DNA from: Neckera pumila
Lineage: Eukaryota; Streptophyta; Bryopsida; Hypnales; Neckeraceae
Reading direction: 5' to 3'
Assembly (NCBI GenBank): GCA_963969595.1
Contig: OZ018413.1
Location: 8,732,211-8,796,210 of the forward strand
DNA: 64,000 nt
In this document: positions 12,001 to 24,463 of the stretch, piece after piece
How the letters are laid out: the number at the start of each line of letters is the position of its first letter
How positions within the stretch are numbered: position 1 is the first letter of the stretch
Made by a program: the position numbers and the translations under genes
The notes under the pieces: model-generated
Told to the model about the DNA's origin: nothing
The model's input: the letters and a program-made list of their open reading frames with translations, nothing else
The model's database searches: none

Positions 12001-14757
12001 GGGTAAGTGATGATGTTTGATATACGAAGTGTACGCTGACCCGTTTGGGAGACTGGATTGGACACTAGTATGGAGTTTGAATCAACCTAATTCTCATATG
12101 TAATATTAATACCCATGGCGCAGGAATTGGAACTATCAGGAAAGGGATGTTTGGCCACAGGTGGACCAAAAGGCAATAGCCCAACCTGTGGATACTCTGG
12201 CATAATTGCACAATTAGTCGAAGTCCAGTGATCTCGACAACAGCACTTCAGCACAAATGCCTGCCAGTTAGGACATTTACTGCATGGCTAACACCTGGTC
12301 AGAGTTACCCGTCGAACCTAGGCCTCCACTCTAGCTATAGAGACAGGTAGCCAGTTTGTAAGGAAAGAAAAGTAAATGCGTGCAGGGAGAGGAAGATTAT
12401 GTGCATTGAGAGGAAACGAATAATTAGCCTGTTTAATGAAAATATAGGAGGGAAACGTCAAATATCAGACAAAGTTTGTTCTTAGAGAAAAAAAATTTGC
12501 TAACAAGTCCAAAAATGACAAGGCTGGTTGAGAAAGCATACTCGTTGGGGCGCCAGAGCACAAGTGCGAAGAAATTAGACAGTTAGAACCAAGCTTGGAG
12601 TTGCTCAACAAATTCTTCAGGAGGTGCCATTATAGCGCAACAGTGCAGGAAAAACAAGTCCAGCTCGAGACTGTCTTCACACCTGGTACATGCAGCAATG
12701 TAAATCTTAGCACTTCATCGTTTGGTCACTCCTGTATCATACGGCACAAAAAATGTAGTGCTGGACTACCAGTACCAACCCTCCTTGCTAAGATCTACGA
12801 CAACACACAAGAAAATGCGATATCTAAACAACAGATTCTTTGCTCATGAATAAGCGAAATGAATTGTTCACAGACAAACGGCTTACCAATGTACTGTATG
12901 GTAAAGGTCACATAGCCCACTAGTTGAGTGCCCGTTGCAACACCACATACCAGCCTGAACTTGAGCACATAAGACTTGCAGGCAGAGAAAATGCTCCATC
13001 AGCATAGAGATGAATCCTGCCACCTGCAAGCCTAGCCGAAACATCTGTGCCAAAAACTTCTCGCCAGGGGTATGGATATCTGCAGAAATATCAGATGAAC
13101 TATGGGATACTTTTGAGTTCACAGCATGGAGGTCAAGAGCCTTATGGAGGAGAAGGCCAAGCATACGATGCAATGGGATGTGAAAAGACACCTCCTAGCA
13201 AGTAACATCAAATTCTACAACTGCCCACTCGTCATCTTCACAACCCGCTGTCGGCAATGGATTTAATGCTTCTAAGCCCATCCACCATTCTATAATCGTA
13301 TCACACGCCCTTAGCCCTGTACCATCAACATCTATGACTGTCTCTGCTTCACCATCCGCTATCTGGAATGACAATCTTGGTTAGTCCAGGGAAAACGTGT
13401 AAAGCCAACATACCTCATCAAATTCCTAACACTAAAATGGAGGAAAAGTACAAATTTTCTTGGAACAATGGGGAAAAAAAAAATTTAACTTGACGTTTCC
13501 CGTGATATGTTAATATCCATATCCGCAATTGAAGTTCCTGGAGTAGCAGTGGAACCAAAATCACCTTCTGGAACATCTGAAAATAGACTTGATAAAATCT
13601 CAATTATTCGATATTTCAGAAAGCATTCGTCGTAGTCAGTACCGATACCCAAGGGAAGCCAACTACATCCTGCCTCTGAGGATACCAGATGCGTCTTTCT
13701 AGAATCGTCCAAATGGAAGAATACGGAAGAGCAGGACATATATTTCCTCCTAGGCAAAGGTTAGAAAAGATTCCAAACTTGCTCAGTATCCCCAGCAATT
13801 GAAGAATTTTGAGTCAAATTCTGCGAATGGGTTGGATCCAAGATAATCGCCCTGCAGGCATCCAAAACAATCTTTAGGTACGCCATAAACCACATTATTT
13901 CCAATAATCGATAGCTCAATTGATCTAATCAGCTTCATAAAAAAAAACAATTGACCCAGTATAACTTTGCTTTCCTCATGGTGTTGCTCATCATTTGTTC
14001 AACATTAACACTTTACAAGTTTTCAGAAACTACGATCCAACAGCACATGATCGAAAGCCTATATAAAACAAATGCGACGTGGAGGGACATCATTTTTGAA
14101 TCAGAAGTAGGTTTTTGGCATTAGTTTAGCCCTAAACATGGACTTAGCTGCTCCTCAGCTTTGCCATCTATTTTTGTATTTTCATAATAAAGATACAAGC
14201 AATCCAGTTTACTGCAGCCATCCCACATAAGTATCAATCCGGAATAGTAATTCTCCAATGAGTCATTCAACTGATAAAATGAGGTCAATGAACCATGAAC
14301 TCATTAAACCAGTAAGGACGCCGAGTAGCGAAAACTAGAGGTGTCCAATGCACGACTTTCACAAAAATATAAGACGAAGAATGCACCTATCCGCGTCCTT
14401 CGAGGGTTGACCAACGGGCCAAAGATAGAAGAACACCAAGGAACAGATGAGAAAGGACAAAGCAAAAGAAAAACACCGGAAGGGTCATATAAATGGCCAA
14501 TTGTCTGCAAGAGACTTTACGTCATGTACTTACTTGCGCAACTTTTGTTGTTGTTGGGCCTCCACGGATTGTTTCTTGAAACGATCCTTCTCACTTGCAT
14601 TCAAAGTCGAAGAACAGAGAGTTTGCGCCACACTGATCTAGCATCCTTAAGTAAACCATTCCCATCTTCCCCGCGGCATAGCTCCTCCAAAATATCACAC
14701 AAACCTCCGTCTTCACGAGCTAAATTAAATTGAAATTCCTCATCTCCAATTTTCAAA
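9040..14757 (-). pseudogene. PRT6: PRT6-like UBR E3 ligase (N-degron recognin) pseudogene
   Basis: PRT6 is the plant N-recognin that ubiquitinates proteins with basic N-terminal residues in the N-degron pathway. Exon-like blocks follow PRT6 order on the minus strand: GDTEQVWNLF (about 13790), SFHIPLHRMLG with a GMW...NGH block (12885-13197), LELDLFFLHCCA (about 12650), SERGFCGLTKVEALQRELV and LAVGDATHSTLLKALLP (11350-11600), AEDRYLRACKAPAVFAQLPR (about 10960-11015), FAELNQNCMVKL (about 10440), AKMKTAQERF (about 10000), CALFRDSASASP (about 9840), KSKLLAITERITPSWE (about 9450) and TTELWHWIQEAL (about 9300). In-frame stops interrupt conserved positions at 13761-13763, 13195-13197, 12583-12585, 11031-11033 and 10294-10296. 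The RING motif CxxC reads CALF, so a zinc ligand is lost. The C-terminal exons are missing and the N-terminal UBR box is not seen. Some junctions need frame changes. Confidence 0.8.
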
Positions 14758-14811
14758 ACCTAATGAAAAAAGGTCCCATAACATCAAAGTGAGAAGTTAA
14801 AACTAAACGAC

Positions 14812-15846
14812 AAATAACTAAACAACTATAATTATAAATAACATAATACATTAATTATCAAATAATTATATATATAATGTTATTATATATATAAAATAAT
14901 ATTTAATATATCAAAATATTATTATTAATATAAACATAATAATATAATAATCTTAAACAATAAATAACTAAAGAAATATGTTAATATAACTTTATAAAAT
15001 ATAACTTATATAATATATAAGTAAATATATTATATAAGTTGATATTAATTAATAACTTATGATATAATATGTATATATAATTAATTATACATTATATCAT
15101 AATATTATAATATCATAATAATATTACATTAATATATTAGTTAATATATAAATATATTAAATTATGAATAATAAATATATTATTATTTAAATTTGAATAT
15201 TATATATTAATAATAATAATAATATATTATATATTATAAATATATATTATAATTATATATAAATATAATATATATATTATTTATATATGATATTATTATA
15301 TGATATAATATATATCAATATATATATGTAATATTAATATTATTATATAATATATTATATATTACATTTAATAATTGTAATGATTATTAATTATATTTAA
15401 TAATTTATGATATATATATTATAATTATTATTAATTGTAATTATTATATATTATATTAATATTATATATATTATTATTAATATAAAATATTATTATATAT
15501 TATTATATATTATAAATATAATATATAATATATATTATAATATTATTGTTAATAATTTATAATTAAATATATTAATTTATTAATTATCAATATTATAATA
15601 TTATGTTACATTATTAATATATATAATTGTAATTAATTAATTATAATTATTATTAGTTATATATTATTATAGTTATATTATTAAGATTTATATTAATGTA
15701 TATATAATATTATATATAATATTAATTTAAATGATTTTATATATATATGTTAATAATAATATATATTTTATATTAATATTTATGTTTATTAATAATATAG
15801 TTATTATAGTGTGAATATATTATTTAATAATATATATTAATATATT
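14812..15846. repeat. about 1-kb almost pure A/T block
   Basis: Over roughly a kilobase nearly every base is A or T, with irregular TATA, TAATAT and ATTA words rather than one clean tandem unit. Similar blocks occur at 19490-20155, 21835-22100, 35636-36330, 37285-37665 and 58920-59590. Such DNA is prone to melting and cruciform formation. It separates the PRT6-like relic from the first copy of the 5.17-kb duplication. Confidence 0.85.
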
Positions 15847-16654
15847 TGATTTGCTTGTATGCGTTGTACATTTGTTGTAATTCTTGCAATTCAATGACAA
15901 TAAGCAAATTGTGAATTCAATTTTTCAGCCCTTAGATAAGATGATTTATGCATGCTAAATATTCCGACAAGGATGCTTATGTGAATACTGAATTCAGTCA
16001 CAAAGATCTTACAAACCATTGAATTTCAAATCCATGAATTCCATCATATTCTGCATTCACCAATTTTGGAAGAGACATCTAAATTGTGCGATCAAGGGCA
16101 TTGAACCCAAATCAGTGAAGGCCCCGACTGACGGAGGAATGTAGGAAGTTCAAAATATCGGGAGACTCCAATAGAAAAGCAATACGTATAAACCACAATA
16201 CGTATAAACCACAATAGGAATGGAACTCACAATGAAATGAGATGCTAAGTAATTCTGCCCATACTTACATGATGTAGTCGATGCGCACACCAAATCTTCA
16301 ATCTCCGGAACTGAAAGATGTCTCCACCGAAACTAAAGGACTCCACAGAAACTTTCTTCCCCCGCCGCACGCGAGATGGCAGCCAGATGGAAAACACCAA
16401 CATCACAAGCGATAAGAATCCACCCAACTTTTAAATCAAAACAAGAAACACAAATAACCATGGAAAAAAGCAACAAATAGAGTTAGTATAAAGTGATGGT
16501 ACCAGAAGTGGAAGTGAGAATGAATCTTCGACGCGGCAATGCGGTGGTCTACAACAACCTCACTTTGACAAACGGGATGCACAAACCCGATCAAGGCACA
16601 AGGACATAGTGAGAGGCAACAAATTCTACAAAGGAAGCAAACTTCACCCACAGT
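15847..16654. other. unassigned DNA with a 16-bp tandem repeat
   Basis: A 16-base unit, AATACGTATAAACCAC, is present twice in tandem at 16181-16212 and continues into a third partial copy. Minus-strand frames at 16245-16427 and 16436-16651 have no recognisable domain. They might be upstream parts of the neighbouring PRT6-like relic, but nothing in them supports that. Confidence 0.4.
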
Positions 16655-19600
16655 TGCATTCCGCTTCGAGAAGGCAGTTTAGGTCGGGTCAATTAATGCG
16701 CAGCGAAGTTGCGGCGGGCACTGTCAGGCATGTGTTTGTTAGGGAAAAAAAACAATTTTGTTCTAGTCTTCTTCAAACACGTGGACTCCAACCTCGGAAT
16801 CCACCTTTCTTTTGAATTCTAAAAATACCAAACAAATTGTCCATGACGGCGATTAAAAAATAAAATTAAAAATTCTTGAAGATAAAAAAAAATTCCATGA
16901 AAAAAAATTTGTTAATGAATGGAAATTATTAAGAAAAAAAAATAGAAAAAAAAAAAAAATAGAAAAAAAAAAGTTTTAGAAAAAAAAAATTAGAATTTTT
17001 TTTTTAAATTAAAAAAAATTAAGAAAATTTTAGAATATAGAAAAAAAAAAGTTTTTGGAAACTTCTTTGGTAGAGTCAAGGTAAATTCTAACTCCCCTTC
17101 AAATTCTTATTCACGTTCTGTGGATACAATTTAGTATTATATTAGCATATACTCAATTGTCTAAGGAGAGAAATAGATAAACAATTATAGAATGTAAATC
17201 TATAATTTCATTATTATGTAATCTTTACAAAATCAAGGAGTATTAAATAATAAGCCAAATAAAATAGGTAATGAAGACCCAAATGAACTACTAGTATAGT
17301 TTTTAACAAAGTGCATCATTCATAATATAAGTATTGTAAAAAAGTAAATTTCCAAAAATGCATTCTAAGGGCCAGAATTTTCTTGAGTAACACCTCATTG
17401 GAGTAACAAAGATGCAACCAGACAAGTAACCTCAAGCCGAAATACCAACTGTCCAAAGTTTCTGAGTCTAAGGTCGAGATATTAATGGCCTAGACTTCAA
17501 GGTTGAGAAAACAAGCAACACAACTTCTAGAAGGAGTCCAAGCGCACAACAATTACCAACTTGAAATGAGAACAAAAGAAACATATGAAGTATAATCTGA
17601 GGAGATTAGTGCATAATTTATGGTGTTGCTTTGACAAATTGATCTTCACCCCTATATAGTATGGAACAAGAGATTCATGAAAAAATCTTCCCGAGAGGTG
17701 GTAATTCCTCACATGTACCGATGCTATTAGTTTGCCAGACAACGTGTACAAGGTGTCTACAAATTTACCACTACTTGTTATCACTGTTCAGAAGACAAAA
17801 CCATTTCACAATTTTGTAACTATAGCCAAGTGATGCAAACAAAAACTAACGAAACAAATTAGTTTTGCAATAAAAACATTTTTTTCAGCACCTCTTGGCT
17901 ATTGTTTTGGGAACCAAGCACCATTGTAGGACCATCCGAATGCATAGTGCGAATCTTCAATAATTGATCGTGCAAGACTATAGCATCCACTCAGCTCTGA
18001 GTTTTTTCAACTTGAAGTCTGAGAGAGCCTAATTGCTTAACTTGATGGTAATTTAAAAAAATTCCATCGGCTAAGGCGAGCTGAGGAGGCCAAGTTTAGT
18101 GCAATCAAGCACTAGTACCCAGCTGGCTTTGAAGGACGTCATTATTTAGATAGTAAAGGCACAAGCCCCAACTAGTAACCGTCAATATAAAATTAATAAA
18201 ACCAGCTTTACAGAAGCTCCACAATGGAATTCTGACATATTGTGTCCCTGGAATGTGCAGGGTCTCTACGCTTTTCCAACTAGAAGCAGGGCTATTTGAA
18301 GAATAATTTTGGATTGTACATGTTTTGGACATCCTACTCCTTAACATTTGTTGGGTGCCTTAGATGTAAACAGCTTATTTTGTGTTTGGGAGATGACATT
18401 TCACATTTGCCTACGTTCCAACTCTTCTTTCATGAAACAAGCACAGGAAGAATTTGAGGCATTAGACCCAGGGTCTAATCCTGGCGTGGGGGCCGAAACT
18501 GCCCCACTTTAGACCCTAGGGTTTAGCAGGGGCTAATGTCCAGTGTAATTTTTCATGTTGCGCGTATACTTTGCACAACTTTGAAAAATTGCATTGGACT
18601 GGCTTGTTCGCATATTTTGCACAGCTTTGGAAATCAAATATTTCACGTTGAGAATTGAATTCAATGTCTAGTAAATATATGTAAAGATGATAGACTTTAT
18701 CTTCATTCTTTGAGTGTACCCTGTGCCGTTGCCACTGTCAAGATAAAAGTAAAAATAATTTTTTTTAAATTTCTAATTCATTGAAACTTTGAAATTCAAT
18801 AACTTTTACACTATAGTGTGAAAGGGGAGTGGTTGTGTTCTTAGTACGAATAGAAATCTTTATGCACAAAAGAATGGGAGGACTTAGTTTTGTGGTGTTC
18901 GGACATGTGATTTGAAAGTTATTGTTTTTTCAAAATAAAAGATAAATTAACTTAATTTTTTAATATAAAAATATATATAAATTTCACATCCTACGTTCAA
19001 ACGCCATGACATTGGCACAAACAGGAAGCTCTATATGTGAATTATAAAGGAGTGCAGAGGCTTTGCTTCATAGTATCTGAATTCATGATGTTGAAGTTAC
19101 AAATTTCCTAAAATAAAAGATATTTTCATTCATTTCCTTTTTGATAAATTTTTGTTAGTATTTTTCATATTTTTATTAATATTTTTCATTCAATATTGAA
19201 TGAAAAATAATGTTTTTATCATTGCAGGCTCAAATACTACAAAACAAAATTCATGCACCCCTCCTTCTCAAAAGCTTCCAAGTAGTACCAAGAAGGTCAT
19301 CAAACATCTCACAATTTGATAGATCTCAGTGCATCAAACATACAAACAAACATCCTAATTTAAGGTATACATTCACTAGAAATAAGTCAAATACCGAATA
19401 AGAAACTAAATAATTAATTCCTCTAACTAAGGTGAGGCTAAAAAACCAACCCACTATTTCTCACCCGGTCTAACATATATAATCATTATGCTAACATTAT
19501 ACTAATATATATATATTAATATAATGTAAATATCACATAATGTGAATAATAACATAATATATATTAAATATTAATATCCATCTATATATCTGTTAATATA

Positions 19601-21826
19601 TGTTAAAACAATTATTATATATTATTAATATCTTATAATATGTTATAATATGTCTGTATATAATAATATATTATGATATAATATATATGTTAATATATTA
19701 TATTATATATATTATGACATATATAATATATAATATATGTATATTATATACATTATAATATATATGACATATATATTATATATTTATATATATATATATA
19801 TATATCATAGATATCAAAATATCTGTCATATATATGTCATACATAATATATATGATTATATTACATATTATCATAATTGTATATTATACAATATCATGTT
19901 ATTATAACTTATATGTTATACAGATACATATTATCATTATAATATCATAATATATAATATTATCTGATGTTTAGATATTATAAATATTAATAGACAGATA
20001 TATATAATGTATATAATTATAATTATACATTATATAATATATTAATATAATTATTATATTATTATATATAATAATATATATAATGTAATGTATTATATTA
20101 TAACATATTATATTGATATAATAATTTATATAATCATAATATATACTATATTTGATAAAAAAATTTTGAGGTCATCGATAACTCTGACCCGTCCACTAGT
20201 TTCTTCACTTCTTCATTCACATATCGAAAAACGTCCAATTTGCTCGTATTCATTGGCAACAAAATGAGTGATAGAACTACACTGTCCATTTTCCTGCGAA
20301 TTGATCGATGGGGTTGCTGACATCCTGCTTCACTAACAAAAACGTTGAGGCTTTCTCTGGCTGCTGACATTTTGGCACTTTCCCTCCGCTGACACCTGTT
20401 CCCATGAACAGCTGCGACTCTGCCGTATATAGCATGTAATGTCTTCAACTGTTTTGAACGCCTTTGCGAATAACCCAATGCCGCGGCGTAGCATGCATTG
20501 CACACAACTGTGCCATCCAGTTTCGTCACATACTTATCTCTTGTCTGACCCTCCGTGCGAGTATAAAACGCATTCAACATTTGCATTATCCACGTAGCGC
20601 GTGCTTCATATTTCTGCCCCATGCCATATATCGTTGGTCCAATATATATTTGGCATCTATATAACGCAAACAATTTCGTTTACATGCTCCACTCTCCTTC
20701 ACACACATAACACTATCCAAAGTCACTTTTTTACTAACAGACTCCCCCCTCTCCCTTGGACTTCTCACCCTCGCCCTCCTATTTGCCATTGAATATTGCC
20801 TCCTTGGTGCTTGTTCAGGTTGTCCTCCCATTCTCATGAAACCTTCGGTATTAGCTTCAGAGCCTTGCGTCATTGGAGAACTTCTCTCCGGTGTACTTCT
20901 CTGACCTTGACTTGATGGCGTAAACTCAAAATTCCTCGGGTTCTCTTTTACCTCATGAAAATCAAACTCTGGTGCTGAAACCGGAGGAAAAGAGAAATTC
21001 TGTCCGTCCCTTGAATTTGTTGTCGCCATTCTCATTTTCGAAGGAAGTGCACGACGAACTGAAGCACGATGCCATCGTATAACCTTATCTATGCAATCTC
21101 CCATAGTTTTCCCTACCAACTCTCCAACCCATTCTGTTTCATGTACAACATGGGTGATGCGAACCGCTATTTCGAAAGGACGTAATTTCACTTTGTAAAG
21201 TTCATCACCGCATGCAACACTGGTATCCACGATGCCAAACCCCACAACACGTCCTCCCTCACCAATCAGTTGAACCATGCCATTGGTAGCTTCGGCTTGT
21301 GCACTAGTAGGTTCACGATTTTCATCTTCAAAAAGTCTTCCTCGTACCACACGTGCTAGTCTGTGCCCTACGCTTCTTCGCTCAGTTGCAACCACTGTAG
21401 TGCCCACTGCATTGAAAACCACTGGACTCCCAAATGCTTCCGTTGCCATATTCTTCCGCCACTGCAGCATTACAATTACGTATTTCCCTTACAACTGTTG
21501 AATTTCGATATGTTTGCAAACAAAAACTATAATTGAAATTAAACTCTAATTATTATTTTCAAAAAATAGCTTTGCCACCTTCTAATAATGCAGAAACAAA
21601 CAAGAATAGGTTCAGAAAATCAAATTCCTCAAACATTAATAAAAAAATAAAAACAATAACTTTGTCACTTCTTTTTTCCCATCCTTTTGCTTCGACTAAT
21701 TCCATTACCTCATTTCATCAATATATTGTTCTAAACAATAATATACTGCACCTAGAATTTCCAATACACTTCAAATTGTACTAAAAATAGTTACAAGCAC
21801 TTCATTCTAATTTGAATTTCATAACA
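16655..21826. mobile_element. 5.17-kb duplicated segment, copy 1 (left-truncated)
   Basis: This segment is almost identical, base by base, to 56092-61263, at an offset of 39,437 at both ends. Only scattered substitutions and 1-base to several-base indels were noticed. Its left edge lies inside the last codons of the trihelix-like gene that is complete next to copy 2: 16655-16696 still encodes CIPLREGSLGRV, one further residue and a stop. Its right edge coincides with that of copy 2. Inside are a homopolymer-rich A/T tract (16855-17055), non-coding DNA, a nearly pure A/T block (19490-20155) and a minus-strand Cys-rich gene that is frameshifted here. No terminal inverted repeats or target duplication were found, so the mechanism (transposition, segmental duplication or gene conversion) is open. 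Confidence 0.85.
20146..21470 (-). pseudogene. Cys-rich transposon-like protein, copy 1, frameshifted
   Basis: This is the counterpart of the 441-residue frame at 59582-60907. In this copy the run of five C bases found at 60053-60057 has only four (20617-20620), which shifts the frame after residue 285 and splits the product into a 294-residue N-terminal part and a separate C-terminal frame (20146-20673). All other parts match copy 2 closely, including the CVKESGACKRNC cluster and the VVCNACYAAALGYSQR motif. The single-base slip in a homopolymer in an otherwise well-preserved gene suggests recent inactivation. Confidence 0.8.
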
Positions 21827-21834
21827 TAAAAAAA

Positions 21835-22110
21835 AAATGCGAAGAAATATATAACATTAATACCAACAATATATAAATATAATTAATATATTATGAACTA
21901 ATAAAAAATATAACATAAAATGATTATATTAATATCATATAAGTTACATTATTATTATGTAATATATAATAATAATATATTAATAATTACATAATATATA
22001 TTAAAATAATAAATATTAATATTTATTATATACATAATATAATGTTAATAATAATTATATAATTTAAATTTAATATTATAATATATAATAATAAATATGT
22101 GTGTTGTTGT
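21835..22110. repeat. A/T block next to duplication copy 1
   Basis: About 275 bases of almost only A and T immediately after the right edge of duplication copy 1. Copy 2 has a different sequence at the same place, so this block is not part of the duplicated unit. Confidence 0.7.
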
Positions 22111-22129
22111 ACATATGTTTTGTCCTTTT

Positions 22130-22515
22130 GAAGTTTTGACTCCGTCCTGACTGGTACATGACTAGTGATGTCATCATGAGAAAAGTGACTTCAACACAAC
22201 TGGTACGCGACTAGACCATGAGTCCATGACGTCACATAAAACAGCCGCAGCAAATGAAAAGGCGCCACGTCCCCCACCCAAGGGCATGTGCCGGCCACAA
22301 GCCCCCCTCCACGTAGACCATCTCTTTCATCCATGCTGTCATCCAGACAACGCAAGGATGGTGATATTGTGATAATACAGCAACAAAGGTGATATTAACG
22401 AGGTTGTCCGAAGTGACTACCGTGACTGCAAAGTTTCCGTGTAGTCATTTGACTGCAAAATGACTGTTTTGCAGTCACGGGTCCCAGTCATGGCGCTCAC
22501 TTTTTTCTTGTAGTG
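22130..22515 (+). mobile_element. orphan right end of a CACTA transposon
   Basis: The segment ends with TTTTTTCTTGTAGTG at 22515, the reverse complement of the plant CACTA terminus (CACTACAAGAAAA). The preceding 380 bases carry many GACT/AGTC and GACTGCA words in both orientations, the kind of subterminal motif array bound by CACTA accessory transposase proteins. It resembles the right end of the complete element at 47725-51848. No matching CACTACAAGA left end was found upstream, so the element is truncated or its left end is lost in the A/T block. Confidence 0.7.
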
Positions 22516-22837
22516 TAGGGGGATTTCGCTTTACAGATATCGGGGGAATAAATAGGGGGAATTTCACTTTACAACAATTCCGGCTGCCCAATTCTCGAAT
22601 GCATTATGGGCTTCATTTATTGGCAATTTGGCTTGTTCTTGGATTTGGCACTTGTCCAATTCAGAAGTTGGTCGTCCCACCTACTCTCCAACATTTACGT
22701 CAATTTTTTCCATTTCTAACATTGGGCTGCAGTTTGTGTTTGTGACAAGTGGCAGCACAAGTTTGTCATCATGCGACTAATGTACAGAAAATGCTACATT
22801 CTTATTCGATCCATTATACGGTGGGGGGAATCAACTT

Positions 22838-22909
22838 ATAGGGTTTAGGGTTTAGGGTTTAGGGTTTAGGATTTCGGTTTTAGGGTTCAGGGTTCAAAGT
22901 TTAGGGTAC
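22838..22909 (+). repeat. interstitial plant-type telomere repeats (TTTAGGG)
   Basis: Four near-perfect TTTAGGG units lie at about 22841-22870 and are followed by degenerate units (TTTTAGGGTTCAGGG, TTTAGGG) up to about 22909. This is the canonical land-plant telomere repeat at an internal position. Short tracts like this can come from double-strand break repair, from promoter telo-boxes or from old chromosome ends. Being so short, it does not show that a chromosome end was here. Confidence 0.9.
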
Positions 22910-23024
22910 TCTGTGTGGTATTTTACAATTCCAGATTACAGTAGACGAAGAAATAGATTCTGATTTATTTGAATATGGCTTTCGGCTTGTTCTTTTGTAT
23001 ACTAGGTAACTTGTTCTAAAAAAT

Positions 23025-23340
23025 CATAGACATTTTCGGAATTTTGCAATGTACAAGGATATAATAATTCTATTTAAGATTTCGTGCAAAGGTACCCATT
23101 TCTTTCTTGATTTTTTGTAGAATTGAGGGGTTTTGGAATTGAATCTCACATACATGACATTTTTTATAGACCATCACACTAGAATTTCATTAGAAGAAAT
23201 TGTAATAATAGTATATTTACGAATGTCATAAATTGACAGAGGTTATATTTGTCAGGCCCTTGTACCTCAAAATTTTTTATAGTTCAATCACTTGCATGAT
23301 CAAGCATTATAATCTTTCAATTCTTAAATGATATTGCCAT
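23025..23340 (+). repeat. dispersed repeat family member 2
   Basis: It shares ordered words with 8130-8535, including 'CTATTTAAGATTTCGTGCAA' and 'AGCATTATAATCTTTCAAT' followed by a TGATATTGYYRT motif. It is non-coding and diverged. Confidence 0.45.
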
Positions 23341-23344
23341 CTTT

Positions 23345-23880
23345 TTTTTCAACGACGCTAGCGTGCGAGCTTGGAGCCATGAGCCTGTGAGCGTGGAGCA
23401 TGGAGCCTGTGAGCCTAGAGCCTGAAAAAAGAAAAATTCCATTTTTTTGCCAAAAAAATTTTTTTGGCTAAAAAAGTTCAAAAAATTGAATTTTTTTTGC
23501 TGTAAAAAGGAAAATTGGGACCTATAACCATGTATCCTATGACCGTGGATTAATAAATAAGATATGTGATGTTTGGATTTTTTGTAGTAAAGCAAATCCA
23601 CAACATGTTGAGATTGACAGTCATTCATATGGAGGCTAAGGTTTTTAAAAAACCATAGCTAAGAAAATGGATTGAAATGTGGTGGTGACCACGGTGTTGT
23701 CCCAAAAAATATGGATTGAGATTGAGAGGTCAAAGTCAGAGCGAGAGTCATTTCTCATTGAGGCTAAGGGTTTTAGAAAATTTAAGCTTCCAAAAAAAAA
23801 AGAGTGAAGTGGTGCCCGTCGTGTTGTCCAAAAAAATATAGAGAAAGAAATGAGGGATCAAGTTGAGACCGAGAGTCATT
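23345..23880 (+). repeat. short GAGCCTGTGAGC repeats, then two ~130-bp tandem units
   Basis: At about 23365-23425 the words GGAGCC, TGTGAGC and GAGCCTG recur several times. At 23625-23880 two imperfect units of about 130 bases follow each other. Each contains 'GAGGCTAAGG', a GTGTTGTCC word followed by A-rich sequence, and 'GAGAGTCATTT'. No coding role is seen. Confidence 0.6.
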
Positions 23881-23984
23881 TATCACTGAGTCTATGCTTA
23901 AAGAATTAGATTCTAAATAGATTCAAAAGCAAATGAAGAAAGCGTAGATACCAATTGAGGCAAAGCCTATACATATTTTTATTA

Positions 23985-24463
23985 TTATCCTGTACATGCT
24001 TTGTCTGTAAATGCTTTATTTAATATTTTTAACAAAATGGCAGAGAACCCCCTCGGGGAATATAATTCTCCACATGATGTCGGAGAAAGGCTATTCCCCC
24101 AAAGGGCCCACTGCCATATATGACCAATGAACATGATACCTCTTATAGTAGCGCGTTTAAGAATGTCAACCAGTATGGGACATATGAATAGGACCCTTGA
24201 AATATTGGTCTTGTCAGTCCTTCCCATTTTCAGCAGTCATTACAATTTTACACTCATGTACTAGCATTGCTACAATGCAAAATGGAGAGTACCACAATGA
24301 AAAGGGACATAATACATACTAGACTAGAAACAAATATGGAAATGAAATCGTAATAGTTATGCATAAAATCATTTCAATTGTAAATTGTAAAAAAGAGTGC
24401 ATTACAATTGACATACATTGGAAAATGTGGCCATGCCTATTCTGAAAGGGTGATCATTCCAGC
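23985..24463. other. unassigned DNA 3' of the MULE
   Basis: A minus-strand frame (23985-24227) has no recognisable domain. The 3' terminus of the adjacent MULE should lie in or near this interval, but I could not identify a terminal inverted repeat. Confidence 0.3.

Noticed and set aside
12595..12849. Plus-strand 84-residue frame
   Set aside because: It is antisense to a recognisable PRT6-like exon (LELDLFFLHCCA on the minus strand).
17527..18347. Minus-strand frames of 85 and 80 residues repeated identically at 56963-57783
   Set aside because: They are shared only because the whole 5.17-kb segment is duplicated. They have no recognisable domain and are not conserved beyond the DNA identity.
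19210..19401. Plus-strand 63-residue frame, also at 58646-58837
   Set aside because: Same reason: duplicated DNA, low-complexity translation, no start context or domain.
21277..21784. Plus-strand frames opposite and beyond the start of the Cys-rich gene (also 60714-61221)
   Set aside because: The first is antisense to the coding frame of the Cys-rich gene. The second is AT-rich with no domain.
16655..21826. Helitron interpretation of the 5.17-kb duplication
   Set aside because: No TC start, CTRR end or 3' hairpin at either edge, and no Rep/helicase frame.
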